A DNA stretch of 64,000 nt from Desulfobacula sp. (GCF_030145145.1 NZ_JAQYWD010000028.1:21947-85946); one strand, 5' to 3'; counted from the first letter of the stretch, positions 54,097 to 63,706 are shown. Program-made: numbers and translations. The notes: generated from the letters alone by a model not told the origin.

Positions 54097-55074
54097 CTAA
54101 ACTGTGGTGCTTTGCGAAACAATCAGCCACCCCATATAAAAAAAATAGGACAGCAACAGGGCCAGGCCCTCAAACCGGTTGATCCTCCCGAGCCTTCCCT
54201 TGAAACCGTACCCAATGACAAACAGGGAAACCGTCAACCCTGTCATCACTGGCAGATCCCGTGATAAAAATACCGGATCAATCGACATGGGGTGTATCAG
54301 CCCGGCAATTCCGACCACGGACATGGTATTGAAAAGATTTGATCCGATAATATTTCCAATGGCAATATCGTGTTCGTTTCTTCTGGCTGCCATTATGCTG
54401 GAGGCCAGTTCCGGAAGGGAAGTTCCGACAGCCACGATGGTCAACCCGATCATCAGATCGCTGATCCCAAAAAATTTTGCAATCTCAACAGATCCTGTCA
54501 CCAGCAACTGGGAACTGACAATTAACAGAACAAACCCCATGACAACGAAAGCAACAGCCTTCCTGGAGGAGAGTGACTGATGTTCCAATTTATTTTCCAC
54601 TTCAACCGCCAGGGTATCCGAAGCCGCCATTTTTTTCTGAAACAGACTCCAGGCCAAAAGTCCTGTAAAACAAAGGATGAGGATACCCGCTTCGATGCGG
54701 GTTAAAACCCCGTCCATGAGCTGTAAAATTGCCATGAGCGTTACCATGGCCAGAACGGGCAATTCTTTTTTAAGGATCTCCGATTTTACATGAATGGGTT
54801 TGATCAATGCGGTAATGCCAAGTATCAATGCCATATTGCAGATATTGCTCCCATAAGCATTCCCCAGAGCAATCCCGGGGTTCCCCTTTGCAGCGGACAA
54901 TGCGGAAACCAGCATTTCCGGTGCGGATGTGCCGAACCCCACGATGATCATTCCGATCAAAATCGGCGGCATGCCCAGGTATTTTGCTGTAACAGCACTG
55001 CCTTCCACGAACCGGTCTGCGCTCCAGACCAGCAGGATCAGGCCGAAAACAACAGATAAAAAATGAACGATCAT
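54097..55074 (-). CDS. Calcium/sodium:cation exchanger (CaCA, YrbG-like)
   Basis: A 325-residue membrane protein with about ten helices in two inverted repeats, each with the alpha motif: IVGFGTSAPEMLVSALSA and VAVGTSLPELASSIMAA. It exchanges Ca2+ or another cation for Na+ or H+. Its ATG overlaps the stop of the upstream YeeE-rhodanese gene by 4 bases, so it belongs to that sulfur operon. Why an exchanger would be coupled to it is unclear. Confidence 0.88.
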   Translation of the reverse strand: MIVHFLSVVFGLILLVWSADRFVEGSAVTAKYLGMPPILIGMIIVGFGTSAPEMLVSALSAAKGNPGIALGNAYGSNICNMALILGITALIKPIHVKSEILKKELPVLAMVTLMAILQLMDGVLTRIEAGILILCFTGLLAWSLFQKKMAASDTLAVEVENKLEHQSLSSRKAVAFVVMGFVLLIVSSQLLVTGSVEIAKFFGISDLMIGLTIVAVGTSLPELASSIMAARRNEHDIAIGNIIGSNLFNTMSVVGIAGLIHPMSIDPVFLSRDLPVMTGLTVSLFVIGYGFKGRLGRINRFEGLALLLSYFFYMGWLIVSQSTTV

Positions 55075-57092
55075 GGCGTTATCCCGGTTTTTACCGGCAA
55101 CTCCATTCGGGATGCCCACTCGGTCCAGCCGGCATCATACCACAAGATCCGGCTGTATCCGAGAAGGTGTTTCAGAACAAAAAACGTCTGGCTGGCTTGA
55201 TGCCCGGTTCTGCAATGGACAATGACATGTGTCGCCTTTGACGGGATGATCTTTTCATAAGCGCCTGTGAGTTCTGAAACAGGTTTGAATTCCACAGCAT
55301 CTGCCGACTTAACCGTATCCAGGTCAAATGGGCGGTTGACTGCCCCGGGAATGTGACCGGCGCGGGCTTCGTCTGATTTCTCTCCAGTATAATAGGCTTG
55401 TGGCCTGACATCTATAATGAGGGCTGTTTTGTTCTGCATATGGGATAATACCGTTTTATAATCAATTGTGAATTGATCGTTATCTGCCTCCGGGTAGGGC
55501 GTAATCTTTATTTGCGGCAGTAGGGTATCTGTTGGCAGTCCCATGGCTTTCCACCGTAAAAATCCCCCGGCAAGCACTGCATAATTTGCATGTCCAAGTC
55601 TTTCCAGGGCCATCCCGGCCAGGGTGGCATCCTGAACCTTATCCCCGCAAACCATCACCACAAGGGTTCTTGGCTGTATCCCCATCAGGGACAGGTGACC
55701 GGCCAGCAAGGGCGCCGGCAGCAGACAGGAGGGTATCCCTTTGATGTTGCCCCTCAAGCTTTCCACATTTAAAGCCAGGGACCCCGGGATATGGCGGGTA
55801 TTGTATTCAGGCTGGCTGCGCAGATCTATTACCCGTAAGTCAGGGATGCCCAAAAGAGAGGACAGCCGCTGGGAATCAATGATACCGGGAAGGGGCAGGC
55901 CCGATGGGGCCGCGCCTGCCAGGAACGCTTTTCCTGCCGGGGCAGATGCAGACGTTAAAAAAAACTGTCGCCACTGATTGATTTCCCGGGCTGCGGATTC
56001 CGGGACTGGTTCAGATCTAAGGGATACGGGTCTGAGACACCGTTTGATAAATCCATCCAGTCCGTCCGTGAGCAGATAGACATTACCGAACCCCAGACGG
56101 GCGAGGACGTCCCTGGCCTGTGCCGGATGGGTCATCCCGTTTGAATACAGCACGATCAACCCCTTGTTTCGGTAAGGTTCAAGCTGCTGAACAAGGTCCT
56201 TTAACGGGATATGGCGGGCTGTTTTAATATGAAATTTTAAAAATTCCGGTTCAGACCTGACATCCACCAGAACAAGGTCTTGCGGGCCTGCCATTAATCT
56301 TCGAGCCAGGTCTTCGGGGTCCATATGATCCAGAGCATTCTCTATCTGGGTTAACAGGACCTGTTCTGATGTGTCCACGGACTGAGACGGAGACCCGGTT
56401 GTTTTTGCATCAGAAGACGGATCGCCCAGGAACATGAAAACAGAAAATCCCGCAACCAGCAGCACAAAAGAAAACTGTTTTAAAAAATCAGAGTGTAAAT
56501 AATTATGGGTTTGATTCCTTTTTTTCTCAATCAGTTCCACACACCAGAAAACCAGGATTCCTGTAAGAACAAAAAACAGTATAAACCAGCCTTTTGGCAT
56601 GCCAATGGACTGATAAATAAATGCGATATGCGGATTTCCCGCTTCATACACCCCTTTTATCCAGGCGTAGGTTTCATTGAAAAAAATACTGCCGCCAATG
56701 GCGCCCCCAAGAAAAACAACGGCATCCCATTTTCCCGAGGCGGCCCCCACGGCTGCGGTGCCCGGGCACCACCCCCCTGTGACAAACCCGATCCCGAAAA
56801 GAAGCCCACCGATAATCTGAGCCTTATATAAAGTGGGCATCAGGTAAATGGACGGCTCAGATATCAGACCAAACCGTACGCTCAGGGTAATCCCGATGAT
56901 TGCCGTAATCATGCCGGTGAACATCACCTTGATGACGGCCATGTCCCTAAAATAAAAAACCCCTGAAAGCCGCCGGGAACTTCCAAATCCCGCACGCTCC
57001 AGAACAATCCCAAATAAAATGCCAATAACCAGGGACATGAAAAGTGCCCTTGATGAATCCAGTTGCCCGAGGCCAAAAAATGTATCAATCAT
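55071..57092 (-). CDS. YeeE/YedE transport module fused to three rhodanese domains
   Basis: A 673-residue fusion. Residues 1-225 are a half-size YeeE/YedE sulfur-transport module with GGWCPGTAAVGAASGKWDA (Cys near 109) and about six helices. Three rhodanese domains follow: about 255-350 with Ser at the catalytic position (LYSNGM, residue 317), 405-515 with Cys482 (VMVCGDK), and 550-660 with Cys627 (VIVHCRTGHQAS). The domains could take sulfane sulfur on or off the membrane path; which side they face is not settled. It overlaps the preceding YeeE gene by 8 bases. Confidence 0.88.
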   Translation of the reverse strand: MIDTFFGLGQLDSSRALFMSLVIGILFGIVLERAGFGSSRRLSGVFYFRDMAVIKVMFTGMITAIIGITLSVRFGLISEPSIYLMPTLYKAQIIGGLLFGIGFVTGGWCPGTAAVGAASGKWDAVVFLGGAIGGSIFFNETYAWIKGVYEAGNPHIAFIYQSIGMPKGWFILFFVLTGILVFWCVELIEKKRNQTHNYLHSDFLKQFSFVLLVAGFSVFMFLGDPSSDAKTTGSPSQSVDTSEQVLLTQIENALDHMDPEDLARRLMAGPQDLVLVDVRSEPEFLKFHIKTARHIPLKDLVQQLEPYRNKGLIVLYSNGMTHPAQARDVLARLGFGNVYLLTDGLDGFIKRCLRPVSLRSEPVPESAAREINQWRQFFLTSASAPAGKAFLAGAAPSGLPLPGIIDSQRLSSLLGIPDLRVIDLRSQPEYNTRHIPGSLALNVESLRGNIKGIPSCLLPAPLLAGHLSLMGIQPRTLVVMVCGDKVQDATLAGMALERLGHANYAVLAGGFLRWKAMGLPTDTLLPQIKITPYPEADNDQFTIDYKTVLSHMQNKTALIIDVRPQAYYTGEKSDEARAGHIPGAVNRPFDLDTVKSADAVEFKPVSELTGAYEKIIPSKATHVIVHCRTGHQASQTFFVLKHLLGYSRILWYDAGWTEWASRMELPVKTGITP

Positions 57093-57597
57093 CCCATTGC
57101 CTCCTTACAACATATGCCACCGCATACCCGCTTGCAAACAGGCAGATCAAAAAAACCAGGCTGCCGGTTAACAGCAGTGCCCCTCCGGTAAGTGCCTGCC
57201 CAGAGGTACACCCCTGGGCAAGACGGCTGGCATATCCCACAATCAAGCCGCCGATTAAGGCGAAACTGATTCTTTTCCAGGAAGAACACTGCTTGCCTTT
57301 TTCCAATTGAAAAGAGAGTCTTTTTTGTCCAACAGCAGAAATAAGACCGCCGATGATGGTACCGATAAACATGTAAACCAGATAATAATCAAGGGGGTAT
57401 TTGCCCCAGGCGCCAAAATAGGGGGTATTTGCTGTATGCTCCGGCAGCAGCCATGCCTGGATTGCTGCGGCAATTCTGGCGATGCCCGAGGAAGCGCCCA
57501 GCCCGGTACCCAGAATCAGGAAGGACCCGGTCAAAACAAGGCCCAGGCAGACACCGGCAAGATAGGGGTTCATATAGGGTTTGGCAGATGAATTCAT
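57085..57597 (-). CDS. YeeE/YedE half-size sulfur transport protein
   Basis: A 170-residue membrane protein from ATG 57597, with about five helices and the conserved AQGCTSGQALTGGALLL motif (its Cys is the expected sulfur-relay residue). Full YeeE/TsuA thiosulfate importers have two such halves; here the other half is the N-terminus of the next gene, so the two products probably pair as PmpA/PmpB-like proteins do. The start is 3 bases after the stop of the upstream MBL-rhodanese gene. Confidence 0.88.
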   Translation of the reverse strand: MNSSAKPYMNPYLAGVCLGLVLTGSFLILGTGLGASSGIARIAAAIQAWLLPEHTANTPYFGAWGKYPLDYYLVYMFIGTIIGGLISAVGQKRLSFQLEKGKQCSSWKRISFALIGGLIVGYASRLAQGCTSGQALTGGALLLTGSLVFLICLFASGYAVAYVVRRQWDD

Positions 57598-57599
57598 GA

Positions 57600-59627
57600 T
57601 CAGCACCCCGCACTTTTCTTTTTAGGTTTTTCAGGCGGTTGCTGAACCGGGGCAATGGGTTTCGGAGAATTGCTCATTGCGGGTCCGGCAGCCGGTACAG
57701 AGGGTATTTTTTGTGTTTGAGTTGTCTGGTTGATCGCCCCTTGAAACGCTGATTCACTCCAATAGGCTTCCAGGCCGCCCCTCAACGCCTTGATATCCCG
57801 TTTGGTTTTGTTAAACAGCATACCGGCAGCCATCATGGACAGGGTGCCATCTCTATCCACAATGATCAGGGGGCCTGCCCCCACAAGATAAACTGGATTC
57901 ACCAAAAGATCGGCAAGATCGACATTAAGGGATTGCGGCAGATGGAAATCATTGTAAAAATCCGGCGGACGGATGTCCACCAGATCAAATGTCCCGGGAA
58001 GATCCATGATCAGGCTTTTTAATTCTGCCGGTGACATCCTCCCGGGCAGTTTGATTTCCTTTTTTGCAGCCGTGCCTTGAATTGTATGGGATTTTTGGCT
58101 GTCTGAACCAAAAACAGGATATCCGGCATCAATCCAGGCCTGGCTGCCGCCTTTCAGGCTGGTGACGTTTGCAAATCCTTTCTGCTCAAGGATGCCCAGG
58201 GCAAGACTTGAACGATAGGCTGAGTTGCAGACAGCCACAACGGGTTCTGCCGGGTCAAGTTTACTCGACAATTGTGCCAGATGATTTAACGGCATATTAA
58301 TAACCTGACCGATTCTCAGTCCCATCCATTCAGTTGGCAGACGGACGTCAACAATGACGGGCGCAGTTCCGGCTTTCATGGCGTCATACAGGGCTTGCGG
58401 GGCCATCAAATCCACGCTTTTCAGGGGCAATGACGCTGCGACCCAGGCATCAAACAACAAAGCCCGGGTGCCATACCCGACCCGATTCAACCGAAAAGCG
58501 GCCTCATCAATTTCCTCCCGGTTTCCGGTAAGGACAAGGGGTGCCCCCCAGGGAACCATGATACCCACCCAGGTTTCCAGCCGTCCCCGAAGTGCAATGT
58601 TGACGCTATTGGGGATATGACCTTTTGCATAGCGGTCAGCATCCCTGAGATCTACAATATAGGCCTTGGCCAGATCTGTCAGTCCCAGGTCCGGCTTGAT
58701 TGTTTCAGGAGGGGTCTTCCAGTCGATCAATTCAGGGCCTCGTTTGTTCAAGGCTGCATTATACTTGAAATACTGGGGCGCTTCAGGTAACCCCTCAAGC
58801 ACGGCAGCGATAAAATCGCTCCGGGCGGAAAATTTTAAATAATGATTTGTCTGCCGTTCGCGACCAAAGGTTGAAAACGGGTCGTCACTTAAATGCGCAC
58901 CGCACAAAGACCCGGCACCATGGGCGGGATAGATGCTCACCTGGTCCGCCACCCTGGATAACTTGTTATGCCAGGTATCAAATGACATGGATGCCAGAGC
59001 GGCAGCAGAAATGGTTCCCCCCATCAGATCGGGCCGTCCAATGCTCCCCACAAAAAGCGTATCCCCTGTAAAAGCGGCTTGCTGTTTTTTCCCATCAACC
59101 GTGCTGGAAACAATGGATGTGGTACAATCCAGGGTATGCCCCGGTGTTTCAAGGACCGTTAACTCGGCGCTGCCAATGGAAATGATGGAACCGTCTTTTA
59201 ATGGTGTGTGAGGATATCCTGCATCTGCTTTTGCGCTGATATAAACAGGACACCCGGCCTTTTTGGCAAGTTCGGTATGGCCGGCCACAAAATCTGCATG
59301 GCTGTGGGTCAGCAAAATACCTTTGATCTGCGTGTTTTCCTTTTGTGCAACATCCAGATACGTAAAGATATCCCTGCCCGGGTCTACGACCAGGGCCTGG
59401 TTCCCACTGATCAACAGATATGAATAATGTGACAGGACGGCCAGGTTAAATTGGACAATACGAAAACCGGGATATGTATAGGTATCCACAATATCATAGG
59501 TGGATGCCGCGTCAGAATGCGATGCCGATTCCGTATCTTTTAAAGTGCCTGCAAAACCCTGTGTTCCGAAAATTAAAAAAAGTATCGTAGAAATTGTGAA
59601 GACGATTCTCTTAACGATTTGGTTCAT
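57600..59627 (-). CDS. Exported persulfide-dioxygenase-like MBL protein with three rhodanese domains
   Basis: A 675-residue protein. Residues 1-26 are a Sec signal. The metallo-beta-lactamase domain (45-260) has LLTHSHADFVAGH (His108, His110, Asp112), TPGHTLD (His164), FTGDTLF (Asp189) and YPAHGAG (His236), as in persulfide dioxygenases. Three rhodanese domains follow: about 320-400 without Cys (VLTGNRE), 410-505 with Cys467 (VAVCNSAYRSS) and 540-620 without Cys (IIVDRDG). The tail is Pro/Lys-rich and ends in Cys. An iron-dependent oxygenase is odd in an anaerobe. AAGGAGG starts the operon. Confidence 0.9.
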   Translation of the reverse strand: MNQIVKRIVFTISTILFLIFGTQGFAGTLKDTESASHSDAASTYDIVDTYTYPGFRIVQFNLAVLSHYSYLLISGNQALVVDPGRDIFTYLDVAQKENTQIKGILLTHSHADFVAGHTELAKKAGCPVYISAKADAGYPHTPLKDGSIISIGSAELTVLETPGHTLDCTTSIVSSTVDGKKQQAAFTGDTLFVGSIGRPDLMGGTISAAALASMSFDTWHNKLSRVADQVSIYPAHGAGSLCGAHLSDDPFSTFGRERQTNHYLKFSARSDFIAAVLEGLPEAPQYFKYNAALNKRGPELIDWKTPPETIKPDLGLTDLAKAYIVDLRDADRYAKGHIPNSVNIALRGRLETWVGIMVPWGAPLVLTGNREEIDEAAFRLNRVGYGTRALLFDAWVAASLPLKSVDLMAPQALYDAMKAGTAPVIVDVRLPTEWMGLRIGQVINMPLNHLAQLSSKLDPAEPVVAVCNSAYRSSLALGILEQKGFANVTSLKGGSQAWIDAGYPVFGSDSQKSHTIQGTAAKKEIKLPGRMSPAELKSLIMDLPGTFDLVDIRPPDFYNDFHLPQSLNVDLADLLVNPVYLVGAGPLIIVDRDGTLSMMAAGMLFNKTKRDIKALRGGLEAYWSESAFQGAINQTTQTQKIPSVPAAGPAMSNSPKPIAPVQQPPEKPKKKSAGC

Positions 59628-60017
59628 TTATCTCCTCCTTGTTTTTTAAGCCTCACACACGACATACGCCATCTTCTCTCCAGATCAACTTGAATAAAGG
59701 TGAGGCAAAAATAATTGAGTCCGTTTATAATAGTGAACGTAGAATTTTTCCTTTGGAAATAGGTCTGTTGTTCTGGTTATAAATCTTTTGTTCTTTTGCT
59801 GTCAACCATAAAGCCTCATTTTTGGCATATGAAAAAGCGATGTATTGTCCGTTTAGAGTGAAGGATGGGTGATTTTCCCTCCAGCAGGATGGCGCTGCAA
59901 TTGTGCAACGCTTTTCTCTATACAAAACCGCTTTTTTGTTTTACAACGGTGGAAAGAATTACCACTGGACAGACCCTATTCAAAAAAAGTACGATGACCA
60001 CTTAAAGAGGGATATTC
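59628..60017. other. Intergenic region upstream of pfkA and the sulfur operon
   Basis: No convincing gene is seen. GCCTCAC at 59650-59656 and GTGAGGC at 59700-59706 form a 7-base inverted repeat close to the sulfur-operon start. A 66-codon minus-strand frame at 59725-59925 ends with ALWLTAKEQKIY, faintly like a winged-helix fragment, but has no ribosome site. Confidence 0.4.
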
Positions 60018-61121
60018 ATGGCGATACAGCGCGTAGGGATATTAACAGGGGGCGGCGATTGTTCCGGGCTCAATGCGGTGATCCGTGCGGTTACCCGTGC
60101 CGCTATTATTCAGTACCATGCAGAGGTTATCGGTATTGAAGGCGGGTTTGAAGGCCTTATCTCCGGGCAAACCCAGAAACTCACCACCAGATCAACAAAA
60201 GATATCCTGACACTGGGGGGGACCATCCTTGGGACCACCAACAAAGGAAACCCCTTTGAATACAGGGAACGGGATACAGACGGCAGTATTAAAATCACAG
60301 ATTATTCCGATAAAGCGGTTCAGACCTTCAGAGCACTAAAGCTTGATTGCCTCTTTGTGGTGGGCGGTGAAGGAACCCTTGAAATCGGGTATCGATTTTT
60401 CAAAAAAGGCATTCCTGTCGTGGGAATTCCCAAAACCATTGATAATGATCTTGAAAAGACAGATTATACCTTTGGGTTTCAAACTGCTGTTCAGGTTGCC
60501 TGTGACGCCATGGACCGGCTTCACACCACCGGCCGGAGCCACCACCGGGTGATGATTCTGGAAGTGATGGGCAGGAATGCCGGCTGGATAGCGCTTGAAG
60601 CGGGTATTGCCGGCGGTGCCCACATTATTCTGATTCCTGAAATCGAATATAAAATTGAAAGTGTCATAAAAAAGATCCAATACAGAAAAAAAGGCGGCAG
60701 CCCGTTCAGCATTATCATGATTGCCGAAGGGGCAAAGCAGAAAGGCGGTGACACCATTAAGTCGGAAACCGCCGAAGGCAGGCTTCAGGGGGTTGAAAAA
60801 TTAGGCGGTGTCGGGTTCTATCTTGCCAAGCAGATAGAAAATAAGATTGATCTTGAAGTGCGGACAACCGTTCTGGGTCATATCCAGAGGGGCGGGTCCC
60901 CCAATTCTTTTGACAGAGTTCTGGGTACCCGGCTGGGCAGTCATGCCGTGGATGCGGCAGCCCTGGGTAAATTTGGAACCATGGTGGCTCTGAAAACGCC
61001 GGATATTATTCTTGTGGACTTGAAAGACCTTGCCGGGATTGTCAGACGCGTGTCAATAGATTCTCAGCTTATTCATTGTGCAGAATCCATTGGCATCAAT
61101 ATGGGGCGGAAAGCCATGTAA
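60018..61121 (+). CDS. pfkA: 6-phosphofructokinase (group III/mixed type)
   Basis: A 367-residue phosphofructokinase: GILTGGGDCSGLNAVIRAV, VVGGEGTLEIGYRF, GIPKTIDNDLEKTDYTFGF and VLGHIQRGGSPNSFDRVLGTRLG. The donor-determining pair is Gly in GGEGT (equivalent to E. coli 104) with Lys in PKTIDND (equivalent to 124). Gly104 alone indicates ATP, while Lys124 is the PPi-type residue, so the phosphate donor is open. AGAGGGA precedes the ATG. The gene converges on PEP carboxylase. Confidence 0.92.
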   Translation: MAIQRVGILTGGGDCSGLNAVIRAVTRAAIIQYHAEVIGIEGGFEGLISGQTQKLTTRSTKDILTLGGTILGTTNKGNPFEYRERDTDGSIKITDYSDKAVQTFRALKLDCLFVVGGEGTLEIGYRFFKKGIPVVGIPKTIDNDLEKTDYTFGFQTAVQVACDAMDRLHTTGRSHHRVMILEVMGRNAGWIALEAGIAGGAHIILIPEIEYKIESVIKKIQYRKKGGSPFSIIMIAEGAKQKGGDTIKSETAEGRLQGVEKLGGVGFYLAKQIENKIDLEVRTTVLGHIQRGGSPNSFDRVLGTRLGSHAVDAAALGKFGTMVALKTPDIILVDLKDLAGIVRRVSIDSQLIHCAESIGINMGRKAM

Positions 61122-61159
61122 AACCCAAATCGGGACAGAAAACAAAGGTATGATCGGGA

Positions 61160-63706
61160 TCAGGCAGAATTCCTGCTTGCATTGATATTACCATACAAGG
61201 ACTGTTGAATCATTTTTTCATAGGCTGACGTCTGGGCTGTTTTTTGTTCAATTTTCTGAAATGCGTATTGCTGGATGACCAGCAGCGGCAATACAATGTC
61301 TTCCCTGATGCGGATGGATCGCCGTGATACGGGTTCTTCTTCCATGAGGAAGCGACTGTTGGAAACAAGCAGGGTCATTTGTTTTGACAACTGATATTCT
61401 TCAAATAAAATGTTCCAGAACTCCTTATATGAAGCGTCTTTGGAAATATAAGCCGTTAACTCAAAATAGCATTTTGACATGGACATCATGCTGTTCAGAA
61501 TCAAGGTTTTGAAGAATGGTACCGCTTCATATAAGGTCTGTAATTCACCCAGGCCCATATCATCTGACAGAATTTTCAAAGCGGTTCCGATACCAAAATA
61601 CCCCGGGACATTCTGCTTTAACTGACTCCACGATCCAACAAACGAAATGGCCCTCAGATCCTTTAGTTCCAGTTTTTCTTTATTCCCTCTTTTGGCCGGT
61701 CTACTGCCGATATTGGCTTTACCATAATATTTCAAGGTGCTCTTGTTCTCAAGATAGGGCAGAAACATTTTGTGATTTTTAAGGGCTGTGTACTTTTCAT
61801 AGCTCAACTGTGCCAGTCTATCTAAAACCTGCCGTGACTTTTCAGATAGGGTGATCTGCTTTTCAGACATCCCATGGGACAGGCCGGCTGTCAGCAGTTG
61901 TTCGCAATTATGGATAAAATGGGTTCGGGTTCCATACAGGCTGGTGATGGTCTGGCCCTGAATGGTCAATTGAATGGCATGATTGGCAATCCCATGGCTT
62001 TGTGATGCATAGAATCGGTGGGTTTTTCCACCGCCCCGGGCCGGGGGCCCCCCTCTGCCGTCAAAAAAAATAACCTTGATATGGTATCGGTCACAAAGCG
62101 CAGACAAAGCTTCTTTTGTTTTAAAAATAGACCAGTTGGCCTGCAGATACCCGCCATCCTTTGTTCCGTCAGAAAACCCCAGCATAATGGTTTGCAGGTT
62201 CCCGCGATGTCGGATGTGAGACCGGTATTCCGGAATTTCAAAAAGCGCCTGCATAATCCCTTCAGCGTTCATCATGCCCGCCATTGATTCAAACAATGGA
62301 ATGATATCAACAGGGACAGCCTCCTTTTCCCAGCAGCACCATTTCAACAGTGCATACACAAACAGAACAGAGAAAACGTCTTCAGCGTTGCTGATCACAT
62401 AGCGGTTACAGCCTTGCTCACCATTCTTGCCCTGGATGGCCTTTATGTGTAAAATCGTCCGAATCGTATCCTTAACAAGTTCATCTTGGAATTGATCTGG
62501 ATGAACCTGAATTTTTTTATGGACAAGAATTGATATCAACGCCTCTTTTGACAGTTCTTCCAAATGGTCAGTGATCAAATTTTCATTCTTGAGAATTTTT
62601 TCAATGGTTTTTTTATGCTCGATATGGTTCTGCCGGATATCAAGTGTTGCAAAATGGGTTTTAAAAATATTGACTTTATCCATAAAGATCCCCAGTTCTT
62701 CCGTGTACAAGCCATTAAACTTATCTGTCAATAATTTTTTAACCTGATTCAGTGGGCTGAGGATCTCCTCCACCGGAATGATCTGTGAAGGATCAAACAT
62801 GGTCGAATAAAGCCGGGCTCGCAAACTTGCCACCGAGTCTGCTATGTCCTTAAAGGTCAGTTTTTTCTCTAAGTGTTTGATGTCCTGGTAATAGCATTTC
62901 ATCAAGGTCATGCGAAGTTCATCCGCTACCTGGGCGGTTGTTTCTGAGGTCACAAAAGGATTCCCATCCCGATCCCCGCCCGGCCAGAATCCAAGCTGAA
63001 TAATATTGGGATTGTTAAATTCATTGCCCGGGAAATTTTTTTTAATCTGGGAATACAACTCCCCCACTGCCTCATAATAAACCGTGCGCAGAAAATAAAT
63101 GATATTTTTTGCTTCATCAAACGGTGTGGGTTTTTTTGCATTCATCAGGGAAGTCATTCCCAATTGCTGAAGCAAAAAGTCTATCTCATTCATATTATTT
63201 TCCGTAATAAGGGATCGCAAACTTGTCATAATATCCAGGACTGAGCGGGGATAAAACTGGGTCGGGTGAGCGGTAAATACGATCCGAACGCTGAAATCAG
63301 ACAATTGTTCAAGCAGTGCAGACGTCTGTTTTTTGCCGGCAGCAACGTGTCCGCAGGTTTTAAGTGACAAATGGTGGCCAAGGGACAGCAATTGACCGAA
63401 AGCGGCGTCTTCCACACTGTCATATAGAACCACCTGTCGTTCAACATATTGAATCACTCGAAACATGAAATCAATTTTCTCTTTTTCGGTTTCCACGGTG
63501 GTGTGCGCCTTGAAAAAGGACTCCAGAATTTCCACCGGTGTTCGTCCTGATTCAAGCCCATTCCTGCACCCATGATACAGAAGGGGAATGAGCATTCCGA
63601 TATTGGTGACGTTTTGAAACGGAAGGTTCAAGAACAGGCTGTTATACATATTGAATTTATTTTTTACTAAGGTTTCAAACGCTTTTTCTTTCAAGGACTT
63701 GTTCAT
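61160..63706 (-). CDS. ppc: Phosphoenolpyruvate carboxylase
   Basis: An 848-residue PEP carboxylase from ATG 63706 (GGAGA upstream); an in-frame ATG at 63730 is possible. Catalytic regions are VFTAHPTQFYPRS, LGFWPGGDRDGNPFV, MLGFSDGTKDGGYL, and FFDGRGGPPARGGG in place of the more common FHGRGGTVGRGGG (Asp for His and altered following residues). It ends ASRNSA where many end RNTG. It fixes bicarbonate into oxaloacetate to refill the TCA cycle. Confidence 0.92.
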   Translation of the reverse strand: MNKSLKEKAFETLVKNKFNMYNSLFLNLPFQNVTNIGMLIPLLYHGCRNGLESGRTPVEILESFFKAHTTVETEKEKIDFMFRVIQYVERQVVLYDSVEDAAFGQLLSLGHHLSLKTCGHVAAGKKQTSALLEQLSDFSVRIVFTAHPTQFYPRSVLDIMTSLRSLITENNMNEIDFLLQQLGMTSLMNAKKPTPFDEAKNIIYFLRTVYYEAVGELYSQIKKNFPGNEFNNPNIIQLGFWPGGDRDGNPFVTSETTAQVADELRMTLMKCYYQDIKHLEKKLTFKDIADSVASLRARLYSTMFDPSQIIPVEEILSPLNQVKKLLTDKFNGLYTEELGIFMDKVNIFKTHFATLDIRQNHIEHKKTIEKILKNENLITDHLEELSKEALISILVHKKIQVHPDQFQDELVKDTIRTILHIKAIQGKNGEQGCNRYVISNAEDVFSVLFVYALLKWCCWEKEAVPVDIIPLFESMAGMMNAEGIMQALFEIPEYRSHIRHRGNLQTIMLGFSDGTKDGGYLQANWSIFKTKEALSALCDRYHIKVIFFDGRGGPPARGGGKTHRFYASQSHGIANHAIQLTIQGQTITSLYGTRTHFIHNCEQLLTAGLSHGMSEKQITLSEKSRQVLDRLAQLSYEKYTALKNHKMFLPYLENKSTLKYYGKANIGSRPAKRGNKEKLELKDLRAISFVGSWSQLKQNVPGYFGIGTALKILSDDMGLGELQTLYEAVPFFKTLILNSMMSMSKCYFELTAYISKDASYKEFWNILFEEYQLSKQMTLLVSNSRFLMEEEPVSRRSIRIREDIVLPLLVIQQYAFQKIEQKTAQTSAYEKMIQQSLYGNINASRNSA

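Noticed and set aside
59725..59925. A 66-codon minus-strand frame with a faint winged-helix-like end.
   Set aside because: No ribosome site, odd N-terminus, and the similarity covers only a dozen residues.
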